Source: Orlajensenia sp001423545 (GTDB taxonomy: Bacteria > Actinomycetota > Actinomycetes > Actinomycetales > Microbacteriaceae). From it: 64,000 nucleotides of DNA. The notes below the pieces were generated by a model. That model ran no database searches, had not been told where the DNA came from, and saw only the letters and a list, made by a program, of their open reading frames with translations. The stretch spans positions 124,001 to 188,000 of the forward strand of contig LMOK01000002.1 in the NCBI GenBank assembly GCA_001423545.1, given 5' to 3'. Positions 1-8,969 of this stretch are shown here, piece by piece (within the stretch, counting starts at the first letter, position 1; every line of letters starts with the position of its first letter). The position numbers were made by a program, and so were the translations under genes.

Positions 1-10
1 GCGTGGCGGC

Positions 11-403
11 ATGGCCGACTGGGACGAGGTGCGACGGCTCGCGCTCGAGCTGCCCGACACGACCGAGGCCGTGAGTTGGGGCAGCGCGCACTGGCGCGTG
101 CACGACAGGGGCTTCGTATGGGAGCGGCCGTTGCGCAAGAAGGAGCTCGTGCACCTGGGGCTCGCTGAGCAGGCCGAGCCCGTGCTAGGCGCGCGGGTCG
201 AGGACGAGGCGACCAAGCTCGCGCTGCTCGAGGAGGACCCGAGCGTGTTCCTCACCACCCCGCACTTCGTCGACTTCCCGGCGATCCTGGTGTGGCTCGA
301 CCGCATCCCGCAGCGCCGCCTCGAGGAGCTCGTGGTCGAGGCCTGGTTCGCCGTGGCGCCGCCCAAGCTGGCGAAGGGCTGGCTGGCGGAGCATCCGGAC
401 TGA
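11..403 (+). CDS. MmcQ/YjbR family protein
   Basis: This 130-residue protein has the length and layout of the MmcQ/YjbR family: an N-terminal stretch DWDEVRRLALELPDTTE, a central strand-rich part with WRVHDRGFVWERPL, and a C-terminal LEELVVEAWFAVAPPKLAKG helix typical of these CyaY-like-fold proteins. The family is often annotated as DNA-binding, but its role is not established, so no pathway is assigned. The start is the first ATG in the window and only ten bases precede it, so an upstream start or promoter cannot be judged. The gene converges on the secreted protease downstream, with a hairpin-rich spacer between them. Confidence 0.85.
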   Translation: MADWDEVRRLALELPDTTEAVSWGSAHWRVHDRGFVWERPLRKKELVHLGLAEQAEPVLGARVEDEATKLALLEEDPSVFLTTPHFVDFPAILVWLDRIPQRRLEELVVEAWFAVAPPKLAKGWLAEHPD

Positions 404-462
404 GCTGCGCCGAGTTGGCGGCGCTTCGCTGCAGTCGGCATCCGCCGCTCGCGTGCTTCGCG

Positions 463-522
463 TTACAGGATGAGGCGGCCGATGAGAGCTGTACGAGGCA
501 CATCGTGCAGCTCATCCTGTAA
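463..522. terminator. Nested inverted repeats between convergent genes
   Basis: A perfect 12-bp inverted repeat (TTACAGGATGAG at 463-474 and CTCATCCTGTAA at 511-522) encloses a second hairpin with arms at 486-496 and 503-513 (11 bp, one G-U pair, 6-nt loop). The right arms overlap, so both cannot form together. The site lies between the convergent genes at 11-403 and 618-2381 and probably ends transcription from one or both sides. Confidence 0.55.
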
Positions 523-530
523 ACGCGCCG

Positions 531-550
531 GCGCCCGCTCGGCCGGGCGC
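531..550. terminator. GC-rich hairpin, candidate terminator
   Basis: GCGCCCG (531-537) and CGGGCGC (544-550) form a perfect 7-bp stem with a 6-nt loop. It lies 68 bases beyond the protease stop codon and, with the nested repeats next to it, may end minus-strand transcription. There is no clear T run. Confidence 0.4.
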
Positions 551-617
551 ACGAAAACGGGGCCGACCCGAAGGCCGACCCCGCTTCCGTCACGGCTGAC
601 TCAGAGAGCCAGCGCGC

Positions 618-2381
618 TCAGTGCCCCACGGCGCGCAGCGCGTTGACGATGCCGGATCCGTAGAACCCGTTCTTCGCCTTCGTGCCCTCGCAGGTGTGGG
701 TGTCGGTCACGACGGCGCCGGAGACCAGCGTGCGGGTGTACGTGAACTCAGCAGGCACCGGGCAGGCCGTGGCGACGGCGCTCTGCTTGAGCCGCGCCTC
801 CACCACCTGGGCCGGCAGGTACTTTCCGCCCCGAATGATGTCGGGCAGGCCGTACTTGCTCACGATGAGCGCGGCGACTCCGACGGCGTGCGGTGACGCC
901 ATCGAGGTGCCCTGCAGGTACTGGTAGTACCCGCAGGTGGTGCCGGCTGCATCGCAGCTCTTGACCGCCCACGGAACGACCACGTTGCCGGCGTCATCGA
1001 TGGCGCCCTCCGACGCGGCGAGAGCGGCCGGGTAGGCGGCCAGGATTCCGCCCGCGTAGTCGCGCGTGCCGGCCGGGGTGTCGTAGACGTCGCCACCGGG
1101 AGCCGCGACATCGACGTAGCCGTTGCCGTAGTCGGAGTAGTACGCCTTGCGCTTCGTCTGGCCCGTGCTGCTGACCGCGACCACGCCCTTGCCCTCGGAC
1201 GGCATCGAGACGCAGCTCGCTGGGTCGAGGAGGTCACGCGTGTAGGCGACCTCGCCGGGAACGTCGGCGAAGTCGGGGCTGCCGGCATCCGTCAGCGCCT
1301 TGGTGTAATCGGTGGCGCCGTTGCCTGCGGCCGCGATCAGCGTCACTCCGCGCAGGCGTGCGAAGTCGAGCGCGCGCTGCATGGCCGTGATGATGGTCTT
1401 CTGCTCCTGCTGGTCGGCGGGGGAGTCCGCCGAGTTGTTCGTGCAGTTGAACAGCCACGGGTCGACGTAGTAGCTCATGTTGACGACGTCGACGCCGATC
1501 TTGCCGGCGTAGGTGAGGGCGTCGAGCGACGGCTGCAGGAAGAAGTATCCCGAGTCCTGACCGGCGCGCAGGTTCACCAGCGACACGTTCGGAGCGACGC
1601 CGGCGATGCCGATGCCGTTGATGGGCGAGCCGATGGTGGAGGCGACGTGGGTTCCGTGGCCGTTCTCATCGACGTCGGACGGGTCCGTGCACGACTGGTC
1701 TGGCTCCTCCTCGCAGGGCCCGTCGATCGAGGCGCCGTTGGCGTCGACGGGGATGTCGACGGTGAAGTTGCGACTGCGCTTCGCGTCGAAGTTCGGTGCG
1801 ATGTCGGGATGCGCTCCATCGACGCCGGTGTCGAGGATGCCCACGAGCACCTTCTTGCTGCCCTTCTCGTACTTGTACGAGCCCTCGGGCGTCGCGCCGA
1901 TCTGCTTCATGTCCCACTGCAGCGATGCCAGCGGTTCCACGGCGGCCGCACCCTTCTTGGCGGCGGCGGCCTTCGGTGCCGTGGCGGTGCCGGCGGTGGC
2001 ACGCACCTCGGCCTCGGCCTCGTCGAGCTTCTTCGCGTCTCCCGAGGCCGATCGGGCTTCAGGTACGTCGGCGACGACGCGGTTCTGGGCCGTTCCCTCG
2101 ATGACTCCCTGGGCTGCGGCATCCGCCACGAAGTCGGCATCGGTCGTGCGCACCGTGGCCACGCCGACGTCGGTGTTCTCGGAGACGATGGTGCCGCCGG
2201 CCGCTGTCACCGCGGCTGCGGCGTCGGCCTTCGAGGTGCCCTCGGCGAAGAGGACGACGAACTCCTGCTCGCCCGTCACCTCACCCGCCTCGGACGTGAC
2301 CGCACTCGCCGGAACGGCTGCCAGAGCCGTGAGGGCGAGTGCGATGGTCGATGTCACTGCGATGGTTCTCAATCTGCGCAT
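618..2381 (-). CDS. Secreted S8 family serine peptidase (subtilase)
   Basis: This 587-residue protein starts with a Sec signal peptide (basic MRRLR, hydrophobic core, cleavage probably after PASA near residue 27). Next comes an inhibitor-I9-like propeptide (about 35-110), an Ala/Lys-rich linker, and a subtilisin catalytic domain. The triad is visible: Asp184 in ILDTGVDG, His242 in NGHGTHVAS and Ser493 in GTSMASPH, with the oxyanion Asn354 in AAGNG. Cysteines in the catalytic domain could form disulfides outside the cell. AGGA lies just upstream of the ATG. The gene is monocistronic and divergent from the DHFR-like gene. Activity looks intact; the natural substrate is unknown. Confidence 0.95.
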   Translation of the reverse strand: MRRLRTIAVTSTIALALTALAAVPASAVTSEAGEVTGEQEFVVLFAEGTSKADAAAAVTAAGGTIVSENTDVGVATVRTTDADFVADAAAQGVIEGTAQNRVVADVPEARSASGDAKKLDEAEAEVRATAGTATAPKAAAAKKGAAAVEPLASLQWDMKQIGATPEGSYKYEKGSKKVLVGILDTGVDGAHPDIAPNFDAKRSRNFTVDIPVDANGASIDGPCEEEPDQSCTDPSDVDENGHGTHVASTIGSPINGIGIAGVAPNVSLVNLRAGQDSGYFFLQPSLDALTYAGKIGVDVVNMSYYVDPWLFNCTNNSADSPADQQEQKTIITAMQRALDFARLRGVTLIAAAGNGATDYTKALTDAGSPDFADVPGEVAYTRDLLDPASCVSMPSEGKGVVAVSSTGQTKRKAYYSDYGNGYVDVAAPGGDVYDTPAGTRDYAGGILAAYPAALAASEGAIDDAGNVVVPWAVKSCDAAGTTCGYYQYLQGTSMASPHAVGVAALIVSKYGLPDIIRGGKYLPAQVVEARLKQSAVATACPVPAEFTYTRTLVSGAVVTDTHTCEGTKAKNGFYGSGIVNALRAVGH

Positions 2382-2668
2382 GTCTATCCTGACGTTGTAG
2401 TAGGAGTGCGCGCCGGTGGACTCCGGCGTATGAGTCGCGATGATTCCACCGCTTCATCGCAGCCTGCAAGGGTCGGGAGCCAAGAACGTCGATGTCCCAC
2501 AAACGGGTGACATGAAACCGCAGATCCTGCGATGAGAGAGCCGTGATGGTGTAGTCGCGCGTAGCATCCGCATCGGTCTCTCGGGGGACGTTGTCGATTC
2601 CGCTGCGGCCCGTTCGACGTCATGATGAGACGGATGCTCCGCCTCACGCAGAACGACAGGGAACCCAC

Positions 2669-3235
2669 ATGCGCACGCTCATCGTCACCGAATTCATCTC
2701 CCTCGACGGGGTCGTCGACTCCCCCGGCGGCGGCACGCACCCGCGCGCCGGCTGGACCTTCACGGAGGTTCCGTTCGTCGCCGAGGCCTACGAGATCAAG
2801 GGCACCGAGCAGCTCGAGGCCGGCGCGATGCTCATGGGTCGCGTGAGCTATGAGGAGTTCGCGCCGGTGTGGCCGAGCATGGTCGAGGACTTCGCCCAGT
2901 ACAACGCGATGCCCAAGTACGTGGTGTCGACGACGCTGACCGAGGAGCCGACGTGGAACAACACGTCGATCGTGCGGTCGCTCGACGATGTTGCGGACCT
3001 GAAGCAGGGCGATGGCGGACCGATCATCGTGCACGGGAGCGCGACGCTGGCGCAGGGCCTGGCCGCGGCCGGGCTCGTCGACCGCTACCACCTGCTCGTG
3101 TTCCCGGTGCTGCTGGGCGCCGGCAAGAGGCTGTTCGCCGACGACGACGCGGCGCAGTTCGCGAAGCTCGAGCTCGTGGAGCAGGCGGCCTACGAGAACG
3201 GGATCATCAAGGCCGTGTACGAGGTGGTGCGCTGA
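2669..3235 (+). CDS. Dihydrofolate reductase family protein (RibD C-terminal-like)
   Basis: This 188-residue protein begins MRTLIVTEFISLDGVVDSPGG, the usual opening of the actinobacterial YyaP/YwjB-type DHFR-like family. It ends with a GAGKRLF motif and a strand-rich C-terminus, as in the RibD_C fold that binds NADPH. The ATG at 2669 is chosen over an upstream TTG at 2591 because ACAGGGA lies just before it and homology-like sequence begins there. It is convergent with the beta-galactosidase gene and shares a bidirectional hairpin. The substrate is unknown; it need not act on dihydrofolate. Confidence 0.85.
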   Translation: MRTLIVTEFISLDGVVDSPGGGTHPRAGWTFTEVPFVAEAYEIKGTEQLEAGAMLMGRVSYEEFAPVWPSMVEDFAQYNAMPKYVVSTTLTEEPTWNNTSIVRSLDDVADLKQGDGGPIIVHGSATLAQGLAAAGLVDRYHLLVFPVLLGAGKRLFADDDAAQFAKLELVEQAAYENGIIKAVYEVVR

Positions 3236-3247
3236 GGCTCCCGCTTG

Positions 3248-3273
3248 AGGCGCTTCGACCGCCCGAAGCGCTT
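3248..3273. terminator. Bidirectional terminator hairpin
   Basis: GCGCTTCG (3250-3257) and CGAAGCGC (3264-3271) pair around a 6-nt loop, with two further weak pairs outside. The hairpin fills the 37-bp space between convergent stop codons and reaches the last base of the beta-galactosidase gene. Part of it (3256-3274) recurs inverted at 42517-42535. Confidence 0.6.
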
Positions 3274-5435
3274 CAGCGAGCGGTCTCCCGCACGATCCGG
3301 ACGGCCCCTCCCGCCACCTCGGCGTCGGCGGCGACCGGCTCGCCCGTGGCGAGGTCGGTCCCTGCGACGCCGACGGATGCGGACGTCTCGGCGTGGTTGA
3401 TCACGGTGGTGAACCGCGTGCCGTCGTCGGCGACACGGGTGACCCGCTCCAGGCCGGGTGCCGGGCGTGAGATCGGGACGCCGGCGGAGCTGAGCACGTC
3501 GGAGACGAAGCCCTCGAGGTCGGCGCCGTCGAGGCGGGTCGAGAGGTACCAGGCCGACCCGTCGCCCAGGCCGTTGACGGTGATGGCGGGCTGGCCGGCT
3601 GCCGGGCCGTCGACGTAGATCGTCACTGCTGTCGCGCCCTCGAGCACGATGGCGTCGCTCCAGACCGAGCCGGACCACGCGGCGGAGGTCGAGGTCGAGA
3701 CGGCGGCGGAGGCCGAAGCTGCGGCATCCGTCGCCCCCGACAGCTCGACCCGATCGCCCGACTTCAGCGGCAGGAACTCCTCGATCGACAGTCCGAGCAC
3801 CTCGCGCAGCTGGCCGGGGTAAGAGCCGGCGGGCACGTCGTCGTTCGACGACACGATGCCCGAGAAGTACGACACGGCGAGGGTTCCTCCGTCGGCGACG
3901 TAGCCGCGCAGGTTCGCGGCACCCTCGTCGTCGAGCAGGTAGAGCGACGGCGCGAAGACCGTCGAGTAGCCCGAGAGGTCGGCGGACGGGTGCACGAAGT
4001 CGACGGTCACGCCGAGGTTCCAGAGCGCCGTGTAGAAGGCCTCGACGCGCTCGCGGTGGGCGAGGTCGACCGAGGGGCGCCACTCCAGGTCCTGAGCCCA
4101 GAATGATTCGGTGCTCCAGACGATGGCGACGGATGCCTGCACCCGCGACCCGCGCAGCTCCGACGCGGCGCCCAGCAGCGCCCCGAGCGACACGACCTCG
4201 CGCCAGGTGCGCGACGACGTGCCGGCGTGGGGGAGCATCGCCGAGTGGAACTTCTCGGCTCCGAACCGGCTGGCGCGGAACTGGAAGAACAGCACGGCAT
4301 CCGAGCCCCGGGCGACGTGCGACAGCGAGTTGCGGGCGAGCTCGCCCGAACGCTTGGCGATGTTGCGCGGCTGCCAGTTGACCGCGGACGTGGAGTGCTC
4401 CATGAGGATCCACGGCTTGCCGCCGGCGAGGGAGCGGGTGAAGTCGGCGTCCATCGCGAGCATCACGTGGTTGTCGTCGCGCTCGGCCGTCAGGTAGTGG
4501 TCGTTCGAGACGATGTCGACCTCGCGCGCCCACGCCCAGTAGTCGACCGAGGGGCAGCTCGTCGCCATGAAGTTCGTCGTGATCGGCTGCGGTGCGTGCG
4601 CGCGGATGGCGTCGCGCTCGCCGATGTAGCAGGCGAGCAGCGCATCAGAGGAGAACCGCTTGAAGTCGAGGCGCTGAGCCGGGTTGGTGATGGAGGCCGA
4701 CAGCCGCGGAGCGTCGATCTCGTCCCACTCGCCGTAGCGCTGGCCCCAGAACGACGTGCCCCAGGCGGCGTTGAGCTGCTCGAGGGAGCAGTAGCGATCC
4801 TGCAGCCAGCGCCGGAAGCCGAGCACCGAGTACTCGTCGTAGCTCTCGCCGATGGGTGCGCCGTACTCGTTGTGCACGTGCCAGAGCACGACAGCGGGGT
4901 GCTGGCCGTAGCGCTCGGCGAGGGCCGATGCGATGGCGACGGATGCCGCACGGTATTCGGGCGACGACGGGCTGACGAGCCCGCGCGAACCGAAGCCGAG
5001 GGTCACGCCTTCCCGCGTCACCGGCCGCGACGACGGGTACTTCTTCCAGAACCAGGCCGGCGGCACCGTCGTGGGGGTGCCGAGGTCGACGTCGATGCCG
5101 GCGCCGGCCAGGAGGTCGAGCACCTCGTCGAGGAAGCTGAAGTCGTACTCGCCTTCGCGAGGCTCGAGGAGCGCCCACGAGAAGATGCCGACGCTGACGA
5201 GGTTCACGCCGGCCTGCCGCATCAGCTCGATGTCCTCGAGCCAGGTCTCGCGCGGCCACTGCTCGGGGTTGTAGTCGCCGCCGAAGCGCAGCCGGCTGGT
5301 TCCGGGGATCCAGCCGGAGCGGGCGGATGCCGCCGCGGAGCCGGCGGTGGGCTCGGCATCCGTCACCCCGTTCGACACGACGAACGCGTGCTCGGCAGGT
5401 GCCGCGAGCGGGCTGTCCGTGTGCTGGGTCGACAT
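3273..5435 (-). CDS. GH42 beta-galactosidase
   Basis: This 720-residue enzyme has the full GH42 layout: a TIM barrel opening with FGGDYNPEQWP (about residue 51), a trimerisation domain and a C-terminal beta domain. The acid/base Glu190 sits in HVHNEYG and the nucleophile Glu346 in WILMEHSTS. There is no signal peptide, so it acts in the cytosol on imported galactosides. The ATG at 5435 has AAAGGAG just upstream, which favours it over a start at 5495. A Ser/Ala-rich N-terminal extension of about 45 residues precedes the barrel. The gene is divergent from a sugar ABC operon and is probably co-regulated by the LacI protein at 8982-9998. Confidence 0.95.
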   Translation of the reverse strand: MSTQHTDSPLAAPAEHAFVVSNGVTDAEPTAGSAAASARSGWIPGTSRLRFGGDYNPEQWPRETWLEDIELMRQAGVNLVSVGIFSWALLEPREGEYDFSFLDEVLDLLAGAGIDVDLGTPTTVPPAWFWKKYPSSRPVTREGVTLGFGSRGLVSPSSPEYRAASVAIASALAERYGQHPAVVLWHVHNEYGAPIGESYDEYSVLGFRRWLQDRYCSLEQLNAAWGTSFWGQRYGEWDEIDAPRLSASITNPAQRLDFKRFSSDALLACYIGERDAIRAHAPQPITTNFMATSCPSVDYWAWAREVDIVSNDHYLTAERDDNHVMLAMDADFTRSLAGGKPWILMEHSTSAVNWQPRNIAKRSGELARNSLSHVARGSDAVLFFQFRASRFGAEKFHSAMLPHAGTSSRTWREVVSLGALLGAASELRGSRVQASVAIVWSTESFWAQDLEWRPSVDLAHRERVEAFYTALWNLGVTVDFVHPSADLSGYSTVFAPSLYLLDDEGAANLRGYVADGGTLAVSYFSGIVSSNDDVPAGSYPGQLREVLGLSIEEFLPLKSGDRVELSGATDAAASASAAVSTSTSAAWSGSVWSDAIVLEGATAVTIYVDGPAAGQPAITVNGLGDGSAWYLSTRLDGADLEGFVSDVLSSAGVPISRPAPGLERVTRVADDGTRFTTVINHAETSASVGVAGTDLATGEPVAADAEVAGGAVRIVRETAR

Positions 5436-5476
5436 GGGGCGATCTCCTTTGACTGTGTGCGTTCCCAGTTCTAGCA

Positions 5477-5496
5477 CACAAGCAAACACAAGCAAA
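5477..5496. repeat. Tandem 10-bp direct repeat
   Basis: CACAAGCAAA occurs twice with no spacer (5477-5486, 5487-5496) in the promoter region of the beta-galactosidase gene. One copy per helical turn would put both on the same DNA face, so it could bind a regulator; this is inference. Confidence 0.7.
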
Positions 5497-5513
5497 AGCG
5501 GGCTGCAACCGTG

Positions 5514-5542
5514 TTGACAACCTATTCAGTCTGTGCGTTACT
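5514..5542 (+). promoter_or_regulatory. Promoter of the sugar ABC operon
   Basis: A consensus -35 TTGACA (5514-5519) is followed after 17 bp by a weak -10 GTTACT (5537-5542). It points at the binding-protein gene at 5633, leaving a leader of about 85 nt. The -10 abuts a LacI-type operator. Confidence 0.6.
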
Positions 5543-5555
5543 GGGATCGCTCACA
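5542..5555. promoter_or_regulatory. CebR-like LacI-family operator
   Basis: TGGGATCGCTCACA matches the palindrome TGGGAGCGCTCCCA, which I recall as the CebR operator of actinobacteria, at 12 of 14 positions. It touches the -10 of the ABC operon and lies about 110 bp from the beta-galactosidase start. A repressor here would block the operon until its sugar is present. The LacI protein at 8982-9998 is the likely binder. Confidence 0.55.
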
Positions 5556-5632
5556 GGCACAGCGGCGTTCTTCTCAGCGAGAGCGGTGGTGCCGAAAACC
5601 TGCACAACACAGCTTTCGACAAGGAGGACGAA

Positions 5633-6949
5633 ATGCGAGCTCGACTTCGCATCGGCGCCATTGCAACAGCCGCCGCAGCAGCGCTCATCATGACGGGATG
5701 CACGGCGACAGCCGATTCCGGCAGCGGCAGCGGATCATCGGACGAGAAGGTGGAACTCACCTACTGGGCCTGGGCGCCCAACCTCGACAAGGTGGTCGAC
5801 ATCTGGAACAAGGCGAACCCGAACATCCAGGTCACCGTCGCCAAGCAGGACGGCGGCGACCCGGCCATCACCAAGCTCCTCACGGCCATCAAGGCCGGCA
5901 GCGGTGCCCCCGACCTGATCCAGGCGGAGTACCAGAAGATCCCCACGCTCGTCTCGGCCGACGCGATCGCCGACATCGCGGGCGACGGTGCGACGGATCT
6001 CGCCTCCACGTTCCCCGACGGCGTCTGGAACTCGGTCACCCTCGGCAGTGACGCCGTCTACGCGATCCCTCAGGACACCGGCCCCATGATGTTCTTCTAC
6101 CGGGATGACATCTTCCAGCAGCTCGGCGTGAGTGTTCCCACCACGTGGGACGAGTACGCGGATGCCGCCCGGAAGATCCACGCCGCAGACCCCTCCAAGT
6201 TCCTCGGAACCTTCTCGGCGAACGACGCCGGCTGGTTCACCGGCCTCTCGCAGCAGGCCGGCGCCTCGTGGTGGAGCATCGACGGAGACGCCTGGGGCGT
6301 CGACATCGACGCCGAGCCCACGCAGAAGGTCGCAGAGTACTGGGGCGGACTCGTCGAGGAGGGCGTGATCGACAACAAGCCCATGTACACCCCCGAGTGG
6401 AACGCCGGACTCAACGACGGCTCGCAGGTGGGCTGGACCGGCGCCGTCTGGGGTCCGGGAGTGCTCTCGGGCAACGCCGCAGACACCGCAGGCAAGTGGA
6501 AGGCGGCTCCGCTGCCCAACTGGGACGCCTCGGCTCCGGCGAACGGCAACTGGGGTGGCTCCTCGACCGCCGTCACCACGCAGTCGGAGCACGCCGCGGC
6601 CGCCGTGGATTTCGCCACCTGGCTGAACACCGACCCCGAGGCCGTCCAGGCCCTGGTCACGGAGACCGGCATCTACCCGGCGGCGACGGATGCCGCGGCA
6701 TCCGCCCTCACCGAGGCCCCGGCGTTCTTCAGCAACCAGCCCGACTTCTACGACGTGGCCGCCGAGGCCGCTCAGTCGGTCGGCGACTTCACCTACGGAC
6801 CGAACGTCAACGTGGCCTTCAGCGCCTACAACGACGAGTTCGCGAAGGCGGCGGAGTCGAAGCAGACCAGCGCGTTCCTCGAGGCCGTCACGGCGATGCA
6901 GAAGATCACGCTCGACGACATGAAGGCCAGCGGCTTCACCGTCAAGTAG
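5633..6949 (+). CDS. Sugar ABC transporter, lipoprotein substrate-binding protein
   Basis: This 438-residue extracellular solute-binding protein (family 1, MalE-like) has a lipoprotein signal with lipobox MTGC (Cys23). The mature protein starts with an acidic/Ser-Gly linker and continues as a two-lobed binding domain (VELTYWAWAPNLDKVVDIW onward). AAGGAGG lies just before the ATG. It captures a sugar, probably a beta-galactoside or galacto-oligosaccharide given the divergent GH42 gene, for the two permeases downstream. No ATPase gene is present, so a shared MsiK-type ATPase elsewhere is likely. A stable hairpin follows the stop codon and may give this gene more product than the permeases. Confidence 0.93.
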   Translation: MRARLRIGAIATAAAAALIMTGCTATADSGSGSGSSDEKVELTYWAWAPNLDKVVDIWNKANPNIQVTVAKQDGGDPAITKLLTAIKAGSGAPDLIQAEYQKIPTLVSADAIADIAGDGATDLASTFPDGVWNSVTLGSDAVYAIPQDTGPMMFFYRDDIFQQLGVSVPTTWDEYADAARKIHAADPSKFLGTFSANDAGWFTGLSQQAGASWWSIDGDAWGVDIDAEPTQKVAEYWGGLVEEGVIDNKPMYTPEWNAGLNDGSQVGWTGAVWGPGVLSGNAADTAGKWKAAPLPNWDASAPANGNWGGSSTAVTTQSEHAAAAVDFATWLNTDPEAVQALVTETGIYPAATDAAASALTEAPAFFSNQPDFYDVAAEAAQSVGDFTYGPNVNVAFSAYNDEFAKAAESKQTSAFLEAVTAMQKITLDDMKASGFTVK

Positions 6950-6957
6950 CTCGTCCG

Positions 6958-6987
6958 GGCGGGGGCCGAGTCCATGCGGCCCCCGCC
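6958..6987 (+). terminator. Intra-operon hairpin after the binding-protein gene
   Basis: GGCGGGGGCC (6958-6967) and GGCCCCCGCC (6978-6987) form a perfect 10-bp stem with a 10-nt loop. There is no T run and the permease gene starts 36 bases later. This suits an RNA-stabilising or partly terminating element that raises binding protein over permease. Confidence 0.65.
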
Positions 6988-7022
6988 ACCCCCTCACACC
7001 GCTCTTACCCCAGGAGACCCTG

Positions 7023-7976
7023 ATGACAGCGACAGTCGAGAGACCGGTCAGGCTCAGCCCGGCCAAGCGCAAGGCAGCCCGCAAGCGGGCGGTCGTGCCC
7101 TACATGATGCTGCTGCCCGGCATCGTGCTGTTCGTCGTGTTCATGGCGGCGCCCATCGTCTACACGCTGTTCCTCAGCTTCCAGAAAACCGTCGTGAAGG
7201 GGCTGGGCCTCGGCTCGGGCGCCCGCTCCCAGGTCTTCGCCGGGTTCGACAACTACATCGCGTCGCTCACGGACCCCGCCTTCGCGGCATCCGTCGGCCG
7301 AGTGCTCCTGTACGGGCTCATCCTGATTCCGACCATGCTCGTCCTGGCATTGCTCTTCGCGTTGCTGCTCGACTCCCGCCGCACGCGCGCCCGGGGCTTC
7401 TCGCGGGTCTCGATCTTCCTGCCCTACGCCGTTCCGGCCGTCATCTCCTCACTGCTCTGGGGCTTCCTCTACCTCCCCGGCGTCAGCCCGTTCTACTGGA
7501 TCTTCGACCAGCTCGGCTGGGACGTTCCGTCGATGCTGTCGCCCGGCCTGGTCATGTTCGCCATCGCCAACATCGCTCTCTGGGGCGGCGTCGGCTTCAA
7601 CATGATCGTGATGTACACCTCGCTGAAGGCCGTGCCGAGCGAGATCTACGAGGCGGCCACGATCGACGGCGCATCCGAGGTGCAGATCGCACTGCGCATC
7701 AAGATCCCGATCATCGCGCCGGCGCTGGTGATGACAGCGCTGTTCTCCATGATCGCCACGCTGCAGGTCTTCGCCGAGCCGATGACGCTGCGCCCGCTCA
7801 CCAACAGCCTCTCGACCACCTGGTCGCCGCTCATGTTCGTCTACCGCGACGCCTTCATCCGAGACGACGTGTACACGGCGTCGGCGACGTCGATCCTCAT
7901 CGCCCTGGCGACCTTCGCCATCTCGTTCTTCTTCCTCCGCGTCGTTCAGCGTCGCGCCTTCGGTCAGGAGGACTGA
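7023..7976 (+). CDS. Sugar ABC transporter permease, MalF-type
   Basis: This 317-residue inner-membrane subunit has about six transmembrane segments, starting with YMMLLPGIVLFVVFMAAPIVY. The cytoplasmic EAA loop (EAATIDGASEVQIALRIKIP) contacts the ATPase. It pairs with the MalG-type subunit encoded three bases downstream. CAGGAG lies before the ATG. It forms one half of the channel for the sugar captured by the protein encoded at 5633-6949. Confidence 0.93.
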   Translation: MTATVERPVRLSPAKRKAARKRAVVPYMMLLPGIVLFVVFMAAPIVYTLFLSFQKTVVKGLGLGSGARSQVFAGFDNYIASLTDPAFAASVGRVLLYGLILIPTMLVLALLFALLLDSRRTRARGFSRVSIFLPYAVPAVISSLLWGFLYLPGVSPFYWIFDQLGWDVPSMLSPGLVMFAIANIALWGGVGFNMIVMYTSLKAVPSEIYEAATIDGASEVQIALRIKIPIIAPALVMTALFSMIATLQVFAEPMTLRPLTNSLSTTWSPLMFVYRDAFIRDDVYTASATSILIALATFAISFFFLRVVQRRAFGQED

Positions 7977-7979
7977 TCC

Positions 7980-8954
7980 ATGACTGCCACCACGAACATG
8001 CCCGCCGTGAACCCCGGCGCATCGGGTTCGGGCTCCGGCTCGGGGCTTCCGTCGACGACGGATGCTCCGCGCCTGCCCTCGCTGTCTCGCCGGTCGTCGT
8101 CGGCGCCGGCCGCCCGCCGCGCCAAGGCGCCGATGTCGATCGGCACCACGCTGGTGCTGCTCATCGGCGCCCTGTACTGCCTCACGCCCGTTCTCTGGGT
8201 CGTCATCGCGTCGACCAAGGACGGCTCCGAGCTGTTCAGTACCTTCACCTTCCTGCCGTCGAGCCACCTGTGGGACAACATCGTCGAGCTCACGCAGTAC
8301 CGCGACGGGCTCTACTGGCGCTGGATGCTCAACACGGCGCTGTACGCCGGAGTGGGCGCCATCCTGTCGACGTACGTGTCGATGCTCTCGGGCTACGCGC
8401 TGGCCAAGTTCACGTTCCCCGGCAAGTCGGGCGTCTTCAAGGTGCTGCTCATGGGCGTGCTCGTGCCCGGCGTCATCCTCGCGATCCCGCAGTACTTCAT
8501 GCTCGCGCAGGTGGGCATGACCAACACCTACTGGGCCGTGCTGCTGCCGCAGATCATCAGCCCCTACGGCATCTACCTGGCCCGCATCTACGCGGCGGCC
8601 GCCGTGCCCACCGAGATCATCGAGTCGGGTCGCACCGAGGGAGCCGGCGAGCTGTTCATCCTGCACCGCCTCGCGATGCCCATGATGCTGCCCGGACTCG
8701 TCACCGTGTTCCTGTTCCAGTTCGTGGCCATCTGGAACAACTTCATGCTGCCGTACATCATGCTCGGCGACGACAAGCTGTTCCCGATCACCGTCGGGCT
8801 CTCCGGCCTGCTCAACCAGGGGTCGACGGTGCCCGCGCTGTACACGCTGGTGATCACGGGCGCCCTGCTGTCGATCATCCCGTTGATCGCGCTGTTCCTG
8901 CTGCTGCAGCGCTACTGGAGGGTGGACCTGGCCGCGGGCGCGGTGAAGGCGTGA
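7980..8954 (+). CDS. Sugar ABC transporter permease, MalG-type
   Basis: This 324-residue permease has a long Ser/Ala/Pro-rich cytoplasmic N-terminus (about 55 residues), then six predicted membrane segments. Its EAA-like loop reads ESGRTEGAGELFILHRLAMP. AGGAGG overlaps the end of the preceding gene and the ATG follows its stop by three bases, so translation is probably coupled. Together with the MalF-type subunit it forms the channel. The operon appears to end here, because the regulator gene 27 bases on has its own leaderless promoter. Confidence 0.93.
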   Translation: MTATTNMPAVNPGASGSGSGSGLPSTTDAPRLPSLSRRSSSAPAARRAKAPMSIGTTLVLLIGALYCLTPVLWVVIASTKDGSELFSTFTFLPSSHLWDNIVELTQYRDGLYWRWMLNTALYAGVGAILSTYVSMLSGYALAKFTFPGKSGVFKVLLMGVLVPGVILAIPQYFMLAQVGMTNTYWAVLLPQIISPYGIYLARIYAAAAVPTEIIESGRTEGAGELFILHRLAMPMMLPGLVTVFLFQFVAIWNNFMLPYIMLGDDKLFPITVGLSGLLNQGSTVPALYTLVITGALLSIIPLIALFLLLQRYWRVDLAAGAVKA

Positions 8955-8969
8955 GTGCCCTCCCACCCC

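Noticed and set aside
1606..2510. Long open frames opposite the subtilase gene
   Set aside because: They are shadows of the GC-rich coding strand, with low-complexity Ala/Arg/Gly translations and no domain; the subtilase reading has signal peptide and full catalytic triad.
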